Below, piece after piece: positions 8,426 to 17,254 of a stretch of DNA of 64,000 bases (positions are counted from its first letter, which is position 1; each line of letters starts with the position of its first letter). The stretch comes from UBA2336 sp964404445 (GTDB lineage Bacteria; Bacteroidota; Bacteroidia; Cytophagales; Cyclobacteriaceae). The stretch spans positions 636,217 to 700,216 of the forward strand of contig CAYOJW010000003.1 of the NCBI GenBank assembly GCA_964404445.1, written 5' to 3'. The notes under the pieces were generated by a model. That model saw only the letters and a list, made by a program, of their open reading frames with translations, was not told the DNA's origin and made no database searches. Position numbers and translations under genes: made by a program.

Positions 8426-9346
8426 ATGAATTTTTCACAAGCACCTTCGGTTGTATGCATGGTGCGGCCGGCAGCCTTTGGGTTTAACCCCGAAACAGCG
8501 GCTACCAATGCGTTTCAGCATTCTTCAGAACAATCCAACATAGCTATTCACGGGCAGGCGCTTCGCGAGTTCGATACCATGGTTGACGTGCTGCGTGCCA
8601 ACGATGTTGAAGTTGTTGTCGTAGCCGACACACCAACGCCTGTTAAGCCCGATGCCGTATTTCCCAACAACTGGATTTCGTTTCACCACGATGAGCGCGT
8701 GGTATTATACCCCATGATGGCCGTAAACAGAAGACACGAACGACTGTTGCCGGTTTTAGATGCCGTGAAACATTATTACACTCCCCAGCAACTAATTGAT
8801 TTAACACCGCATGAAGCGGAAGGAAAATTTCTGGAAGGAACCGGCAGTATTGTTTTCGATTACGTGCATAAGATTGCATACGCGGCCCGGTCGCCCCGTA
8901 CCGATGAAACCGTATTGAAAGAGCTTTGCGCTGTATTAAATTTTAAACCCGTTGTCTTTGATGCGGTAGATGAACAAGGCCAGGCTATTTATCATACCAA
9001 TGTAATGATGTGTGTGGGTAGCCGGTTTGCATTGGTTTGTTTGGATGCCATTAAGAACGATGCCGACCAGGAAGCTGTGCTGGATTCGCTCACCACAACC
9101 AACCATCGGGTGATCGCCATCAGTTACGAACAGATGAAATTGTTTGCAGGCAATATGATCGAAGTGCTTTCAAAAACAGGCGAGCCTTTGGTGTTGTTGT
9201 CTGACAAAGCTTATAAAAGTTTACTTCCCGGCCAGTTAGATGCGTTAAGTAAGTTGGCCGAACCCATTGCGTTGTCTATCCCCACCATTGAACAATACGG
9301 GGGAGGCAGTGTGCGGTGCATGGTGGCAGGTGTGTTTACGAATTGA
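8426..9346 (+). CDS. ctlX: Citrulline utilisation hydrolase CtlX-type amidinotransferase-fold protein
   Basis: This 306-residue protein belongs to the arginine deiminase/amidinotransferase superfamily and best matches the CtlX branch, associated with hydrolysis of the ureido group of citrulline. Conserved segments include MVRPAAFGFN (N-terminus), DAVFPNNWISFH (about 70-81), TGSIVFDY, a catalytic-type YHTNVMMCVG (about 188-197) and a C-terminal GGGSVRCMVAG whose Cys is the likely nucleophile. The start is MNFSQAPS at 8426, the position matching family N-termini and clear of the divergent PAP2 gene. Residue roles are inferred from the fold. Confidence 0.85.
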   Translation: MNFSQAPSVVCMVRPAAFGFNPETAATNAFQHSSEQSNIAIHGQALREFDTMVDVLRANDVEVVVVADTPTPVKPDAVFPNNWISFHHDERVVLYPMMAVNRRHERLLPVLDAVKHYYTPQQLIDLTPHEAEGKFLEGTGSIVFDYVHKIAYAARSPRTDETVLKELCAVLNFKPVVFDAVDEQGQAIYHTNVMMCVGSRFALVCLDAIKNDADQEAVLDSLTTTNHRVIAISYEQMKLFAGNMIEVLSKTGEPLVLLSDKAYKSLLPGQLDALSKLAEPIALSIPTIEQYGGGSVRCMVAGVFTN

Positions 9347-11219
9347 CGACCGGTTTTTTGTGCTGGTGTGCATCGATCCATTCTTCTGCTGCCTTTTGCG
9401 TTTCAAAATAAATGGTATCGAGTCCTAATTTGTTCGAGATTTTTTTTAAGTTAATGCGGTAATCTTCGGTAAGCTGGTGCGTATCGCAAATGCACAACAC
9501 GGTTTGTAAGCCCAACCGTATGGCAGCAGGCAATACTTCGGCAAAGAGCCAGCGTTGGTTTTCTTCAGCAATTTTTCCTTGTAAACGCATATCCGAAATC
9601 CAGTGGGGTGTGTGGTACAGTACCATCATTTCAAGACTCTTGTTAAAAACACTCTGGTATTCGTGTACTTCGGGTTGCCGTTTCCAAATAATACCCATCG
9701 TGCTGATCCGTGCGTTGTAAAACAAGTTGCAACAATTGTTGTTGAGAATCACCTGGCCGTCAATATCGGTGGTTATTTCAAAGTAGATATAAAAAGCAGT
9801 GCCAACGTTTAGCCGGCTTTTAACTTCTATTTTTCCGCCTAAGCTTTCAATTTGCGATTTCACCAGGTATAACCCGATGCCCCGGCCTTCAATATGTGCA
9901 TGGAAACGCTTGTATAACCCGAAAACTTCCCCTCCGTACGATTCTAAGTTCATGCCGATACCGTTATCTTTTATTTCCAGCACAATAAAATTATTCTCTT
10001 TATAGGTTTTGAGCGAAAGCTGGAGCGGGCGTTGAGGCGATTTGTATTTGATGGCGTTCGATACCATGTTGTACAATATGCTGTTCAGGATAGGCTGTAC
10101 GGTATAAACAACGGGTTCTTGTGCAAAATCGGTGGTAAGCTGTACGTTGTTAAACAAGTTTTCATCGATGGTTTTTTTTACCAGCGCAAGCTCCTGATCG
10201 AACATCACCTTTTCTTTGATCCGGTAAAACGTGTTACGCACGTCAATGATTTTATTCAGGTCGCGGATAATACGATCGAACTCAAGCGATGACTCCCGGA
10301 TAAGTTCAGTCAGTTTTTTCACGCTTTCGGGAGCCTGGTTAGCCTCTGTGGCCACCAAGTTGGTAAGCCCTAACAGGCGGGCTACGGGTGCGCGCAAATT
10401 GTGCGAAACGGTATAAGAAAATTGCTGAAGTTCATGGTTATGGCGGATAAGCTCTTCGTTTGTTTCGCTGAGCTTCTGGGTTTTATCCTGCACGGCCTCT
10501 TCGAGCAGGCGATTGCTTTCGCTTAACTTGTTTTGCTGTTCGAGAATAAGCGCATTGGCTACCTGTAACTCGGCATTGGTTTGTTGGAGCGAGTTGTTGA
10601 ACATTTCTTTTTCTTCAATCAACCGGGTGTTCCGTTCATCGACTCGTTCGTTAATGATTTTAAGCACTAACCCGCCAGCAGTAATGGCGAGGTATGCAGC
10701 AAGGCACACAGTATTAATGTAGGAATAAGAAGGATTGGTAAATCCTTTTTGGTAGTACCCCTGCCCGAATGCTTCATGTACAGGATCGAACAACACCAGG
10801 CATAAAAAGCCAACACTTAACATGGCTGCCAGTTTTACCCGTTCGCGGGTATGAAATACTAAGCAGGGTATCAGTGCCGATGTCAGTAAAAGAATACGGC
10901 TGTCGTAGTATAGGATGTCGCTATGCTTACCTGTTGATTTCAGATATACCGTTAGCACGAACGCTGCAATGGGCATAAAGCTGCACAGTAGTACCCGGCT
11001 AACGTGCATATACCCTAAGCGGTTTAACAACGGTACAAAAAGATACGAGGCGGCTATGGCCATGCCCAGAGGGGTAGTCGTGTTTGTACCAAAGCGCAAA
11101 ATGGTGATCAGTTGGAGTAGTACCGCCAGAATAGCAAAAAACCAGGCCACCCGGTTGGCAATTTTTACATGACGAAGCAGTGAATAGTCGCTCTGTAACA
11201 CAGGGGTTGGCTCAGGCAT
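9336..11219 (-). CDS. Membrane sensor histidine kinase with extra C-terminal domain
   Basis: This protein has about 627 residues from the chosen start MPEPTPVL (11219). It has about six membrane segments in the first 190 residues, a coiled coil (about 200-255), a dimerisation/phosphoacceptor region FSYTVSHNLRAP (His about 272) and an ATPase domain with NAIKYKSP (N box), DNGIGM (G1) and GRGIGLYLVKS (G2). About 130 residues follow that are not part of a kinase: this tail, with MRLQGKIAEENQRW and a beta-alpha pattern, resembles the STAS/SpoIIAA-like domains found in Bacteroidota. No response regulator is adjacent. The gene overlaps the convergent ctlX by 11 bases. Confidence 0.88.
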   Translation of the reverse strand: MPEPTPVLQSDYSLLRHVKIANRVAWFFAILAVLLQLITILRFGTNTTTPLGMAIAASYLFVPLLNRLGYMHVSRVLLCSFMPIAAFVLTVYLKSTGKHSDILYYDSRILLLTSALIPCLVFHTRERVKLAAMLSVGFLCLVLFDPVHEAFGQGYYQKGFTNPSYSYINTVCLAAYLAITAGGLVLKIINERVDERNTRLIEEKEMFNNSLQQTNAELQVANALILEQQNKLSESNRLLEEAVQDKTQKLSETNEELIRHNHELQQFSYTVSHNLRAPVARLLGLTNLVATEANQAPESVKKLTELIRESSLEFDRIIRDLNKIIDVRNTFYRIKEKVMFDQELALVKKTIDENLFNNVQLTTDFAQEPVVYTVQPILNSILYNMVSNAIKYKSPQRPLQLSLKTYKENNFIVLEIKDNGIGMNLESYGGEVFGLYKRFHAHIEGRGIGLYLVKSQIESLGGKIEVKSRLNVGTAFYIYFEITTDIDGQVILNNNCCNLFYNARISTMGIIWKRQPEVHEYQSVFNKSLEMMVLYHTPHWISDMRLQGKIAEENQRWLFAEVLPAAIRLGLQTVLCICDTHQLTEDYRINLKKISNKLGLDTIYFETQKAAEEWIDAHQHKKPVVNS

Positions 11220-11318
11220 AAAAAACGGTTGTTTGGCAAGTATAAGCAAAAACAGTTATTTCTTTGTATGAAGAATTTCTTATTTTTCGTAGTTGTAGTT
11301 GAGTTAAAGTAATCCCAC

Positions 11319-12800
11319 ATGGAAAAATTTGATCTGGTAGTTATCGGTGCGGGCCCTTCGGGGTATGCCGCAGCTATGCGTGCGCTTGATTTTAAAAAGC
11401 GTGTATTGCTCATTGAAAAAAACAAAGTAGGTGGTGCAGGCGTGAGTAATGGCGCGTTGTCGTCAAAAACCTGGTGGGAGCTTTCGAGGGAGGCATCGGG
11501 TTTCCGCAAAAACCTGAAACGGTATAACATACAGGCGCCCAGTATCTCGTATAAAGAAATACAGGCCGAGGTTTTGCGTGCGGTTGAAGAACGGAAAGGT
11601 ATGCTGGAAGAGCACATGGAGTTGTTGAAAAACTCGAACCGCTCGGAATACCTGACTTTTAAAACCGGAACAGCCCGGTTGCTTACACCACACGAAATTG
11701 AGATAACCAATGGTTCGCAGAAAGAAGTAGTTCAAACCGATTACGTGATATTGGCTACGGGAAGCCGTCCGCGTTATTTGCCTGAGTTGCCCATTGATGA
11801 ACGCATTGTAATGACCAGCGATGGCGTTGAAAGCATGAACGATTTTCCCGAAAGCATGGTGATTGTAGGTGCAGGGGTAATCGGTTGCGAGTATGCAACC
11901 ATTTTTTCGGGTTTCGGAAAAACCAAAGTGCATTTGATCGATAAGGGAGCGCGCATACTTCCGTTTGAAGACGAAGATGTGGTGAAGGTGATTGAACGCA
12001 ACATGGAAAATAACGGGGTGCTTATTCACCGTAACTCACGGTTAGTGCGCATGGAAATTAAAAACAACCGGGTTGAGTACGAGTTAGAGTATGACGACAA
12101 CAGCAAAGAAGTTTTTAATGTAGAGAAGGCATTAGTTTCGGTGGGGCGTATTCCTAATTATGAAGATTTGTGGAGTGACCGGGTTCCGGTAAACATGACC
12201 CAGCGCGGCATCGAAGACAACGATACGCAAACCAGTGTTTCTAATATTTATGCCGTAGGCGATATTACAGCCGATATATCATTGGTTAATGTGGGCGAGT
12301 TAGAGGGCCGGTATGCCGTTGAACGCATTTTTGGTAAGCCTAAACGTAAATTGGTATATGAAAACATCAGCACCATTATGTTTTTGAGTCCGGAGGTTGC
12401 AGGAGTCGGGTTAAATGAAACACAAGCACGTGAAAAAGGTATTGAGTATAAAGTGGTAACGCTTGATTACAGTTGCATACCACGTGCTATTGCCAAACGC
12501 AATACGCAGGGTTTTATTAAGCTGTTGGTAACAAACGATGAAGCGATGAAAATTTTGGGTGTTAAAATTATTGGCAATCAGGCTTCAAGTGCTATACAGG
12601 CGGTAGCATTGCTTATTTCGATGGATAAAGGCATTGAAGAACTGGCCGAGTGTGTTCATCCGCATCCATCCATTACCGAAGGCATTCAGGAATGTGTGCG
12701 TATGTTAATGGGTAAGTCATTATTTAAGCCATCGGCCCTTAAAGGGCGGTTGTCGTGCCGAACGTTTTCGGTGGGTGAGTATAGTGATATTCAGTTTTGA
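11319..12800 (+). CDS. Dihydrolipoamide dehydrogenase/transhydrogenase-like flavoprotein lacking the redox cysteines
   Basis: This 493-residue protein has the complete fold of the class I pyridine nucleotide-disulfide oxidoreductases: FAD-binding GAGPSG (residues 10-15), NAD(P)-binding GAGVIG (about 186-191), FAD-contacting YAVGDIT (about 309-315) and a C-terminal dimerisation domain with HPHPSITE (about 449-456). The active-site position normally reading GGTCxNxGCxPSK is GGAGVSNGALSSK here, so both redox cysteines are absent. It cannot act as a dithiol reductase by the usual mechanism. It may be a soluble transhydrogenase-like or NAD(P)H-oxidising enzyme; that is inference. Its 3' end overlaps the convergent neighbour by 10 bases. 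Confidence 0.88.
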   Translation: MEKFDLVVIGAGPSGYAAAMRALDFKKRVLLIEKNKVGGAGVSNGALSSKTWWELSREASGFRKNLKRYNIQAPSISYKEIQAEVLRAVEERKGMLEEHMELLKNSNRSEYLTFKTGTARLLTPHEIEITNGSQKEVVQTDYVILATGSRPRYLPELPIDERIVMTSDGVESMNDFPESMVIVGAGVIGCEYATIFSGFGKTKVHLIDKGARILPFEDEDVVKVIERNMENNGVLIHRNSRLVRMEIKNNRVEYELEYDDNSKEVFNVEKALVSVGRIPNYEDLWSDRVPVNMTQRGIEDNDTQTSVSNIYAVGDITADISLVNVGELEGRYAVERIFGKPKRKLVYENISTIMFLSPEVAGVGLNETQAREKGIEYKVVTLDYSCIPRAIAKRNTQGFIKLLVTNDEAMKILGVKIIGNQASSAIQAVALLISMDKGIEELAECVHPHPSITEGIQECVRMLMGKSLFKPSALKGRLSCRTFSVGEYSDIQF

Positions 12801-14317
12801 TGATTCCTGTTAGCTAAAACTTCCGACAACGGTATTCTCCTGATTTTACTTTCTATCCAGGCCGAGAAATCGAAAAGGCGGCTGATTTGTTGCTCAAAAA
12901 CATCGTGCTGCATTTTTTCAAGGTCGGTGCGGATTTTATCCCACAGTGCTTTGCGTTTCATGCCCGAGATGGGCAGGTTTTGTTTGTTTACAAAACTCAA
13001 CACACTCCGTTCTATTTTATATTCTTTACCCACTACGTGCATATCGCGTTTGATGGATCGGCTTTCGTATTTAATCAGGTCGAAATCTTTTTTCTCGTAT
13101 AATATCATCAGGTTAACCAACCGGATGGTACGATAAAGCGGGAGGTATGAATAATTTTTCCCTACGAAGATGATGTTGTTCAATGCCTTTTGCGCTTTGC
13201 TGTAATCGCGCAGCCCGAAATGGATAAGGGCTGTATATAAACTAAGCTCTGCACTGCGGGCGAGGCTTAACAAATGTGTTTTCTTATACAGGTCTTCTGA
13301 ATATTTGCGCATCAACACTTCGCAGGTAAAGAAATCGCCCTTATCCAAAAAAGGAAAAAGTTCGTACAAGAATATCAGGCAGGTAACATTGGTGCTAAAG
13401 TTTAACGATGGATTGTTAAGCTTCCGCAACTGGTCGATAAAGTGTTTCATGCCTTCGTAGTTTTTTAAACTCCGCAGACTGTCTAATATACCCTCAAGCG
13501 TAAGCAGATAGTAGATGGGCGGGTTCGACCAAAGATGTTTGTTGCTTTCGAGCAGGTTGTTGAGCTCATAGAAAGAATGCAATGCCGATTTATAATCGCC
13601 TACGCTAATCAGGTAGTTTGCCTGGAAAAGCTGGTGTAGTTTTCGTATTTCAAAATTATCGACATTAGAAGAAGCGACAATGCTCATTTCGCTTACAACC
13701 AAATCGTTTAGTTCACTTTTTTGTTGTTCCGACCGTGTGTTGCCTTTGTATAGCATACGGTGTTTTAATAACTCGTATAATGCCGATTGTTGATTTATCT
13801 TCTGGGTTATCCGCATAACCTCGTTAAGCCGGAATTGTTTGTTGAGCAACATTTTCTCATCAATGTGCGGAAAGTTCAGCGCAAGCAAATACTCTAACTC
13901 TAACCGTGAGGCGATGAGTAGTGCATAGTAGTTTTCGAGCTTACGCGCATTAACAATAACTTTTTCGAGTAAATCGAAACACTCTTCAAATAACGATTTT
14001 TCAAAAAGAATGCGTGCTTTAAGAATTTTATCGAAGAGTGAGTAATAGCTGTCTTGTTCGGTGCGCAATTCCAGCATGGTATTTAAAAGTACCTGGTACA
14101 GGTATTTTACCGTAGTGTCGAACGAAGCACCTTTATGTTGTTTTAGAAATTTTTCGCGCAGAATATCAGGCGTAATGTTTTTGTCTTTGCCGACCAGCAT
14201 ATACAAGTTCATATAATAAGGTGTTGGCCCCGATTGAGGCAACGCCATTTTAAAAGCCTTCTTTTCGGGCTTCGACATGGAGTGGATTAGCGAGATAAGG
14301 GCAGAGGATTTAAGCAT
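12791..14317 (-). CDS. Hypothetical alpha-helical protein (TPR-like)
   Basis: I do not recognise a named family for this 508-residue protein. It is almost entirely predicted helix by pattern, with repeated amphipathic helix pairs (for example around LLEKVIVNARKLENYYALL, and YSKAQKALNNIIFVGKNY), consistent with a TPR-like solenoid. There is no signal peptide or membrane segment, so it is probably cytoplasmic. The N-terminus (ISLIHSMSKPEKKAFKMAL) is basic and may be a separate small motif. It stands alone, with the convergent flavoprotein downstream and the divergent citrate operon upstream. Function unknown. Confidence 0.75.
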   Translation of the reverse strand: MLKSSALISLIHSMSKPEKKAFKMALPQSGPTPYYMNLYMLVGKDKNITPDILREKFLKQHKGASFDTTVKYLYQVLLNTMLELRTEQDSYYSLFDKILKARILFEKSLFEECFDLLEKVIVNARKLENYYALLIASRLELEYLLALNFPHIDEKMLLNKQFRLNEVMRITQKINQQSALYELLKHRMLYKGNTRSEQQKSELNDLVVSEMSIVASSNVDNFEIRKLHQLFQANYLISVGDYKSALHSFYELNNLLESNKHLWSNPPIYYLLTLEGILDSLRSLKNYEGMKHFIDQLRKLNNPSLNFSTNVTCLIFLYELFPFLDKGDFFTCEVLMRKYSEDLYKKTHLLSLARSAELSLYTALIHFGLRDYSKAQKALNNIIFVGKNYSYLPLYRTIRLVNLMILYEKKDFDLIKYESRSIKRDMHVVGKEYKIERSVLSFVNKQNLPISGMKRKALWDKIRTDLEKMQHDVFEQQISRLFDFSAWIESKIRRIPLSEVLANRNHQN

Positions 14318-14426
14318 TACCTGTATTATGCATGTGGTTATTAAACCGGTATATTAATATATCACATTGATTCACAATCATATACAATTTTATGATACAT
14401 TTTGAAGTTACCATTTTCGGCCATTT

Positions 14427-14462
14427 TTTGGATTATCACAAACGTTTGAAAGAATAGTTTTG
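14427..14462 (+). promoter_or_regulatory. Promoter of the citrate module with central dyad
   Basis: TTTG at 14427-14430 and TAGTTTTG at 14455-14462 fit Bacteroidota -33 and -7 elements (TAnnTTTG), with a somewhat long 24-base spacer. Between them lies the palindrome CAAACGTTTG (14439-14448), of the kind LacI-family repressors bind. A very similar arrangement precedes the ribokinase gene. Confidence 0.55.
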
Positions 14463-14500
14463 ACCGTCTATGCAGTATAGGCCAGATTAAAATCTATGAT

Positions 14501-15991
14501 ATGTTAAAGCGTTATATCGGGTTATTTTTAGGAATAGCGGCCTTTATTGTAATTGTGTTGCTCCCCGCACCGGAGGGGCTTTCGCAAGAGGGAATGTACA
14601 CGGCCGCAGTAGTGGTGTTGATGAGTATATGGTGGATAACAGAAGCCATACCCGTGTACGTTACAGCATTTGTTCCGTTGGTTGTATATCCTTCATTAAA
14701 AATTCTTACACCGGCTGCAACGGCTTCCAACTACGGGCACAATTATGCGTTAATGTTCCTCGCGGTATTCTTTTTAGCGAAAGCCATTGAAACACAACAA
14801 TTGCATAAACGTATCGCACTGTCTATTATAAATTTTTTCGGTACAGACCGTAAGCGTATAGTATTGAGTACAATGATTGCCACTGTATTGGTTTCTTTCT
14901 GGATAGCCAACGTAACAACGGCTCTTATGATGCTCCCGATTGGAATGGCCATCGCAGCAAAAGATGAACAATCGGGTAGTGAAGGCGGTAAGAATTTCTC
15001 AACAGCTTTAATGTTGGCCATAGCCTATACATCAACCATTGGCGGGCTGGGTACACTTATCGCCACACCTACAAACATGATATTTGTAGGCATTTACGAA
15101 AACCTTTTTCCGGAGGCGCCTCCAATAACTTTTTTTATGTGGCTGAAGGTGGGTATTCCGGTGGTGCTTTGCTTCTTACCGATATTGTGGTTTTTCCTGA
15201 TTAAATATTTTAAAGTTGAGGGTTCGCTGGGAAGCAACGTATCTGTTATAAAAGATGAGTTGCAGGCGTTGGGTAAAATTACAACAGGTGAACGCAGGGT
15301 ATTATTCGTTGCCGCACTAATGGTGTTGGGCTGGGTGTGGAAGGATGATTTAGCATTAGGAAGTTTTACTATTCCGGGCTGGGTGGGTTTGATTGGCCTG
15401 AAGGGCTACATTCACGACAGTACGATTGCTATGGCAGGTGCGTTGATTTTGTTTGCCATGCCGGATGGTAAAGGTAATCGGTTGATAACATGGAAGGAAG
15501 CAAGCCAGGTGCCGTGGGGTGTGGTAATGATTGTAGGAGGCGGTTATGCATTAGCATCAGGTTTTGTTTCCAGCGGATTGGCCGGTTGGTTAGGTGGCCA
15601 GTTATCGTTTGTCGAAGGTCTTTCAACATTTTTCATTCTTGCTTTTGTGTTGGCGTTCGTACTTTTCTTTACAGAATTTAATTCAAACACGGCTACGGCC
15701 AATATTCTTTTGCCCGTATTAGCCAGCACGGCAGTAGCAGCCAGTATTAATCCGCTTATGCTTATGCTGCCGGCTACTTTTGCGTGTAGTTGCGCTTTTA
15801 TGATGCCAGCGGCTACGGGGCCTAACACGGTGGTGTTGGGCAGCGAGCGGGTGACGGTATCGCAAATGATGAAAGCCGGATTTTGGCTGAACCTGATAAC
15901 CTTCGTATTGCTTACACTTATTTTCTATTTCTTTGCATTACCGGTTTTGGGATTAGAGCCTGACTTGCCAACGTGGGCAATGCCTAAATAA
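14501..15991 (+). CDS. SLC13/DASS-family anion permease, probably citrate or dicarboxylate transporter
   Basis: This 496-residue polytopic membrane protein of the divalent anion:sodium symporter family has about eleven to twelve hydrophobic segments. The family motifs are the two substrate-site regions: IATPTNMIFVG (about 187-197) in the first half, with an SFWIANVTTALMMLP segment before it, and EFNSNTATANILLP (about 392-405) in the second half with TGPNTVVL following. It lies 8 bases upstream of the citrate lyase genes and shares their promoter, so citrate is the likely substrate, although the family also carries succinate, malate or tartrate. Confidence 0.88.
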   Translation: MLKRYIGLFLGIAAFIVIVLLPAPEGLSQEGMYTAAVVVLMSIWWITEAIPVYVTAFVPLVVYPSLKILTPAATASNYGHNYALMFLAVFFLAKAIETQQLHKRIALSIINFFGTDRKRIVLSTMIATVLVSFWIANVTTALMMLPIGMAIAAKDEQSGSEGGKNFSTALMLAIAYTSTIGGLGTLIATPTNMIFVGIYENLFPEAPPITFFMWLKVGIPVVLCFLPILWFFLIKYFKVEGSLGSNVSVIKDELQALGKITTGERRVLFVAALMVLGWVWKDDLALGSFTIPGWVGLIGLKGYIHDSTIAMAGALILFAMPDGKGNRLITWKEASQVPWGVVMIVGGGYALASGFVSSGLAGWLGGQLSFVEGLSTFFILAFVLAFVLFFTEFNSNTATANILLPVLASTAVAASINPLMLMLPATFACSCAFMMPAATGPNTVVLGSERVTVSQMMKAGFWLNLITFVLLTLIFYFFALPVLGLEPDLPTWAMPK

Positions 15992-15999
15992 GATGTGAT

Positions 16000-17247
16000 A
16001 TGCAGTCTGAAAGTAAAACAGCAACAGCAGGAAACAACGGTGATAAAGACCGGTCGGATTGTTTTGTGTCTTTACAGGTTACAACAACAGGCCTGCCTGC
16101 CGGACAGGCTGGGGGTGTTCAAATCAATCTGAAAAGCAAAGTAAAAGCCCTGTATGGCGATTCGATTACAGCATTATGTAATACGGTGCTTCATTATTTT
16201 GGTATCGATAATGCTTTGCTAACCATCGAAGACAAAGGCGCATTGCCTTTCGTTATTATGGCACGACTCGAAGCGGCCATTAAGCAGGTTATTGAAACTG
16301 ATAAAGAATTTCTTCCGGAAGCGATAACAGAAAATAATTACACAACCACAAAAGACCGGCAACGTTTTTCAAGATTATACCTGCCGGGCAATACACCCAG
16401 CCTGATGATTAACGCGGGTATTCATAAACCGCACGCCATTATTCTTGATCTGGAAGATGCCGTAGCCTTTACCAAAAAACACGAAGCCCGTTTTTTAGTA
16501 CGCAATGCTTTACGCAGTATTGATTTTATGGGCGTTGAGCGGATGGTGCGGATTAACCAGATTCCGTTGGGACTTGATGACCTCGATTTTATTATTCCGC
16601 ACCAGGTGCATGTAGTGCTTGTACCCAAATGCGAAAGTGCGCAGCAACTTCACCAGGTGAATAATCGTATTCTTGAAATTCAACAGAAAACAAAACAACA
16701 GTCAACCGTTTGGTTGATGCCGATTATTGAAAGCGCACTGGGTGTGATCAACGCGTTTGAGATAGCAACAGCAGCCGACAATGTTGTTGCTGTTGCTATC
16801 GGGCTTGAAGATTATACAGCCGATTTGGGCGTGAACCGTACAGCCGCAGGCACTGAGTCGTTATTCGCACGAAGCCAGGTTGTGAATGCGTGTAAAGCCG
16901 CAGGCATACAACCTATTGATTCGGTTTTCTCTGATGTTTCCGATATGGAAGCACTCAAACAAAATGTATTACAGTCGAAAGCGTTGGGCTTTGAAGGCAT
17001 GGGTTGTATTCACCCGCGACAAATAAAAGTTATCCACGAAAACTTTGCGCCCGATGATGATGAAATCGCAAAAGCCAAACGAATTGTATTGGCGTTTGAT
17101 GAGGCTACCGAAAAAGGATTGGGTGTTGTTTCGCTCGGCACAAAAATGATTGATGCGCCCGTAGTAAAGCGGGCAGTGCGTACGATAACGCTTGCTGTTG
17201 CTGCCGGTAAGCTTAACGAAGGTTGGAAACAAGAAATCCAACAGTAA
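16000..17247 (+). CDS. citDE: Citrate lyase acyl-carrier (CitD) and beta-subunit (CitE) fusion
   Basis: This 415-residue protein combines two citrate lyase subunits. Residues 1 to about 105 match CitD, the carrier that holds the phosphoribosyl-dephospho-CoA group: VQINLKSKVKALYGDSI and IEDKGALPF are CitD hallmarks, and Ser19 in DRSDCFVSL aligns with the modified serine. From about residue 125 the protein is CitE, which cleaves citryl-thioester to oxaloacetate and acetyl-thioester: LYLPGNTPSLM, ILDLEDAVAF, IESALGVINAFEIA, GLEDYTADLG and GIQPIDSVFSD are all present. A repeat-derived LPAGQAGG insertion lies in the CitD part. citF follows 7 bases downstream. No citC, citX or citG is in the window, so how the carrier is primed is open. 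Confidence 0.88.
   Translation: MQSESKTATAGNNGDKDRSDCFVSLQVTTTGLPAGQAGGVQINLKSKVKALYGDSITALCNTVLHYFGIDNALLTIEDKGALPFVIMARLEAAIKQVIETDKEFLPEAITENNYTTTKDRQRFSRLYLPGNTPSLMINAGIHKPHAIILDLEDAVAFTKKHEARFLVRNALRSIDFMGVERMVRINQIPLGLDDLDFIIPHQVHVVLVPKCESAQQLHQVNNRILEIQQKTKQQSTVWLMPIIESALGVINAFEIATAADNVVAVAIGLEDYTADLGVNRTAAGTESLFARSQVVNACKAAGIQPIDSVFSDVSDMEALKQNVLQSKALGFEGMGCIHPRQIKVIHENFAPDDDEIAKAKRIVLAFDEATEKGLGVVSLGTKMIDAPVVKRAVRTITLAVAAGKLNEGWKQEIQQ
16091..16110. repeat. Small palindromic repeat inside the CitD coding region
   Basis: GCCTG-CCGGA-CAGGC (16095-16109) forms a 5-bp stem with a 5-base loop inside a C/G-rich run. Translated, it gives the out-of-place peptide LPAGQAGG between two CitD strands. 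Its sequence looks like a member of the GCCTGCCGG..CAGGC short interspersed repeats that occur in many Bacteroidota genomes; copy number elsewhere cannot be checked here. Confidence 0.5.
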
Positions 17248-17254
17248 ACTGAAA

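Noticed and set aside
11165..11710. Minus-strand frame of 181 codons antisense to the flavoprotein
   Set aside because: It overlaps the FAD-binding region of a well-supported gene and has no family pattern.
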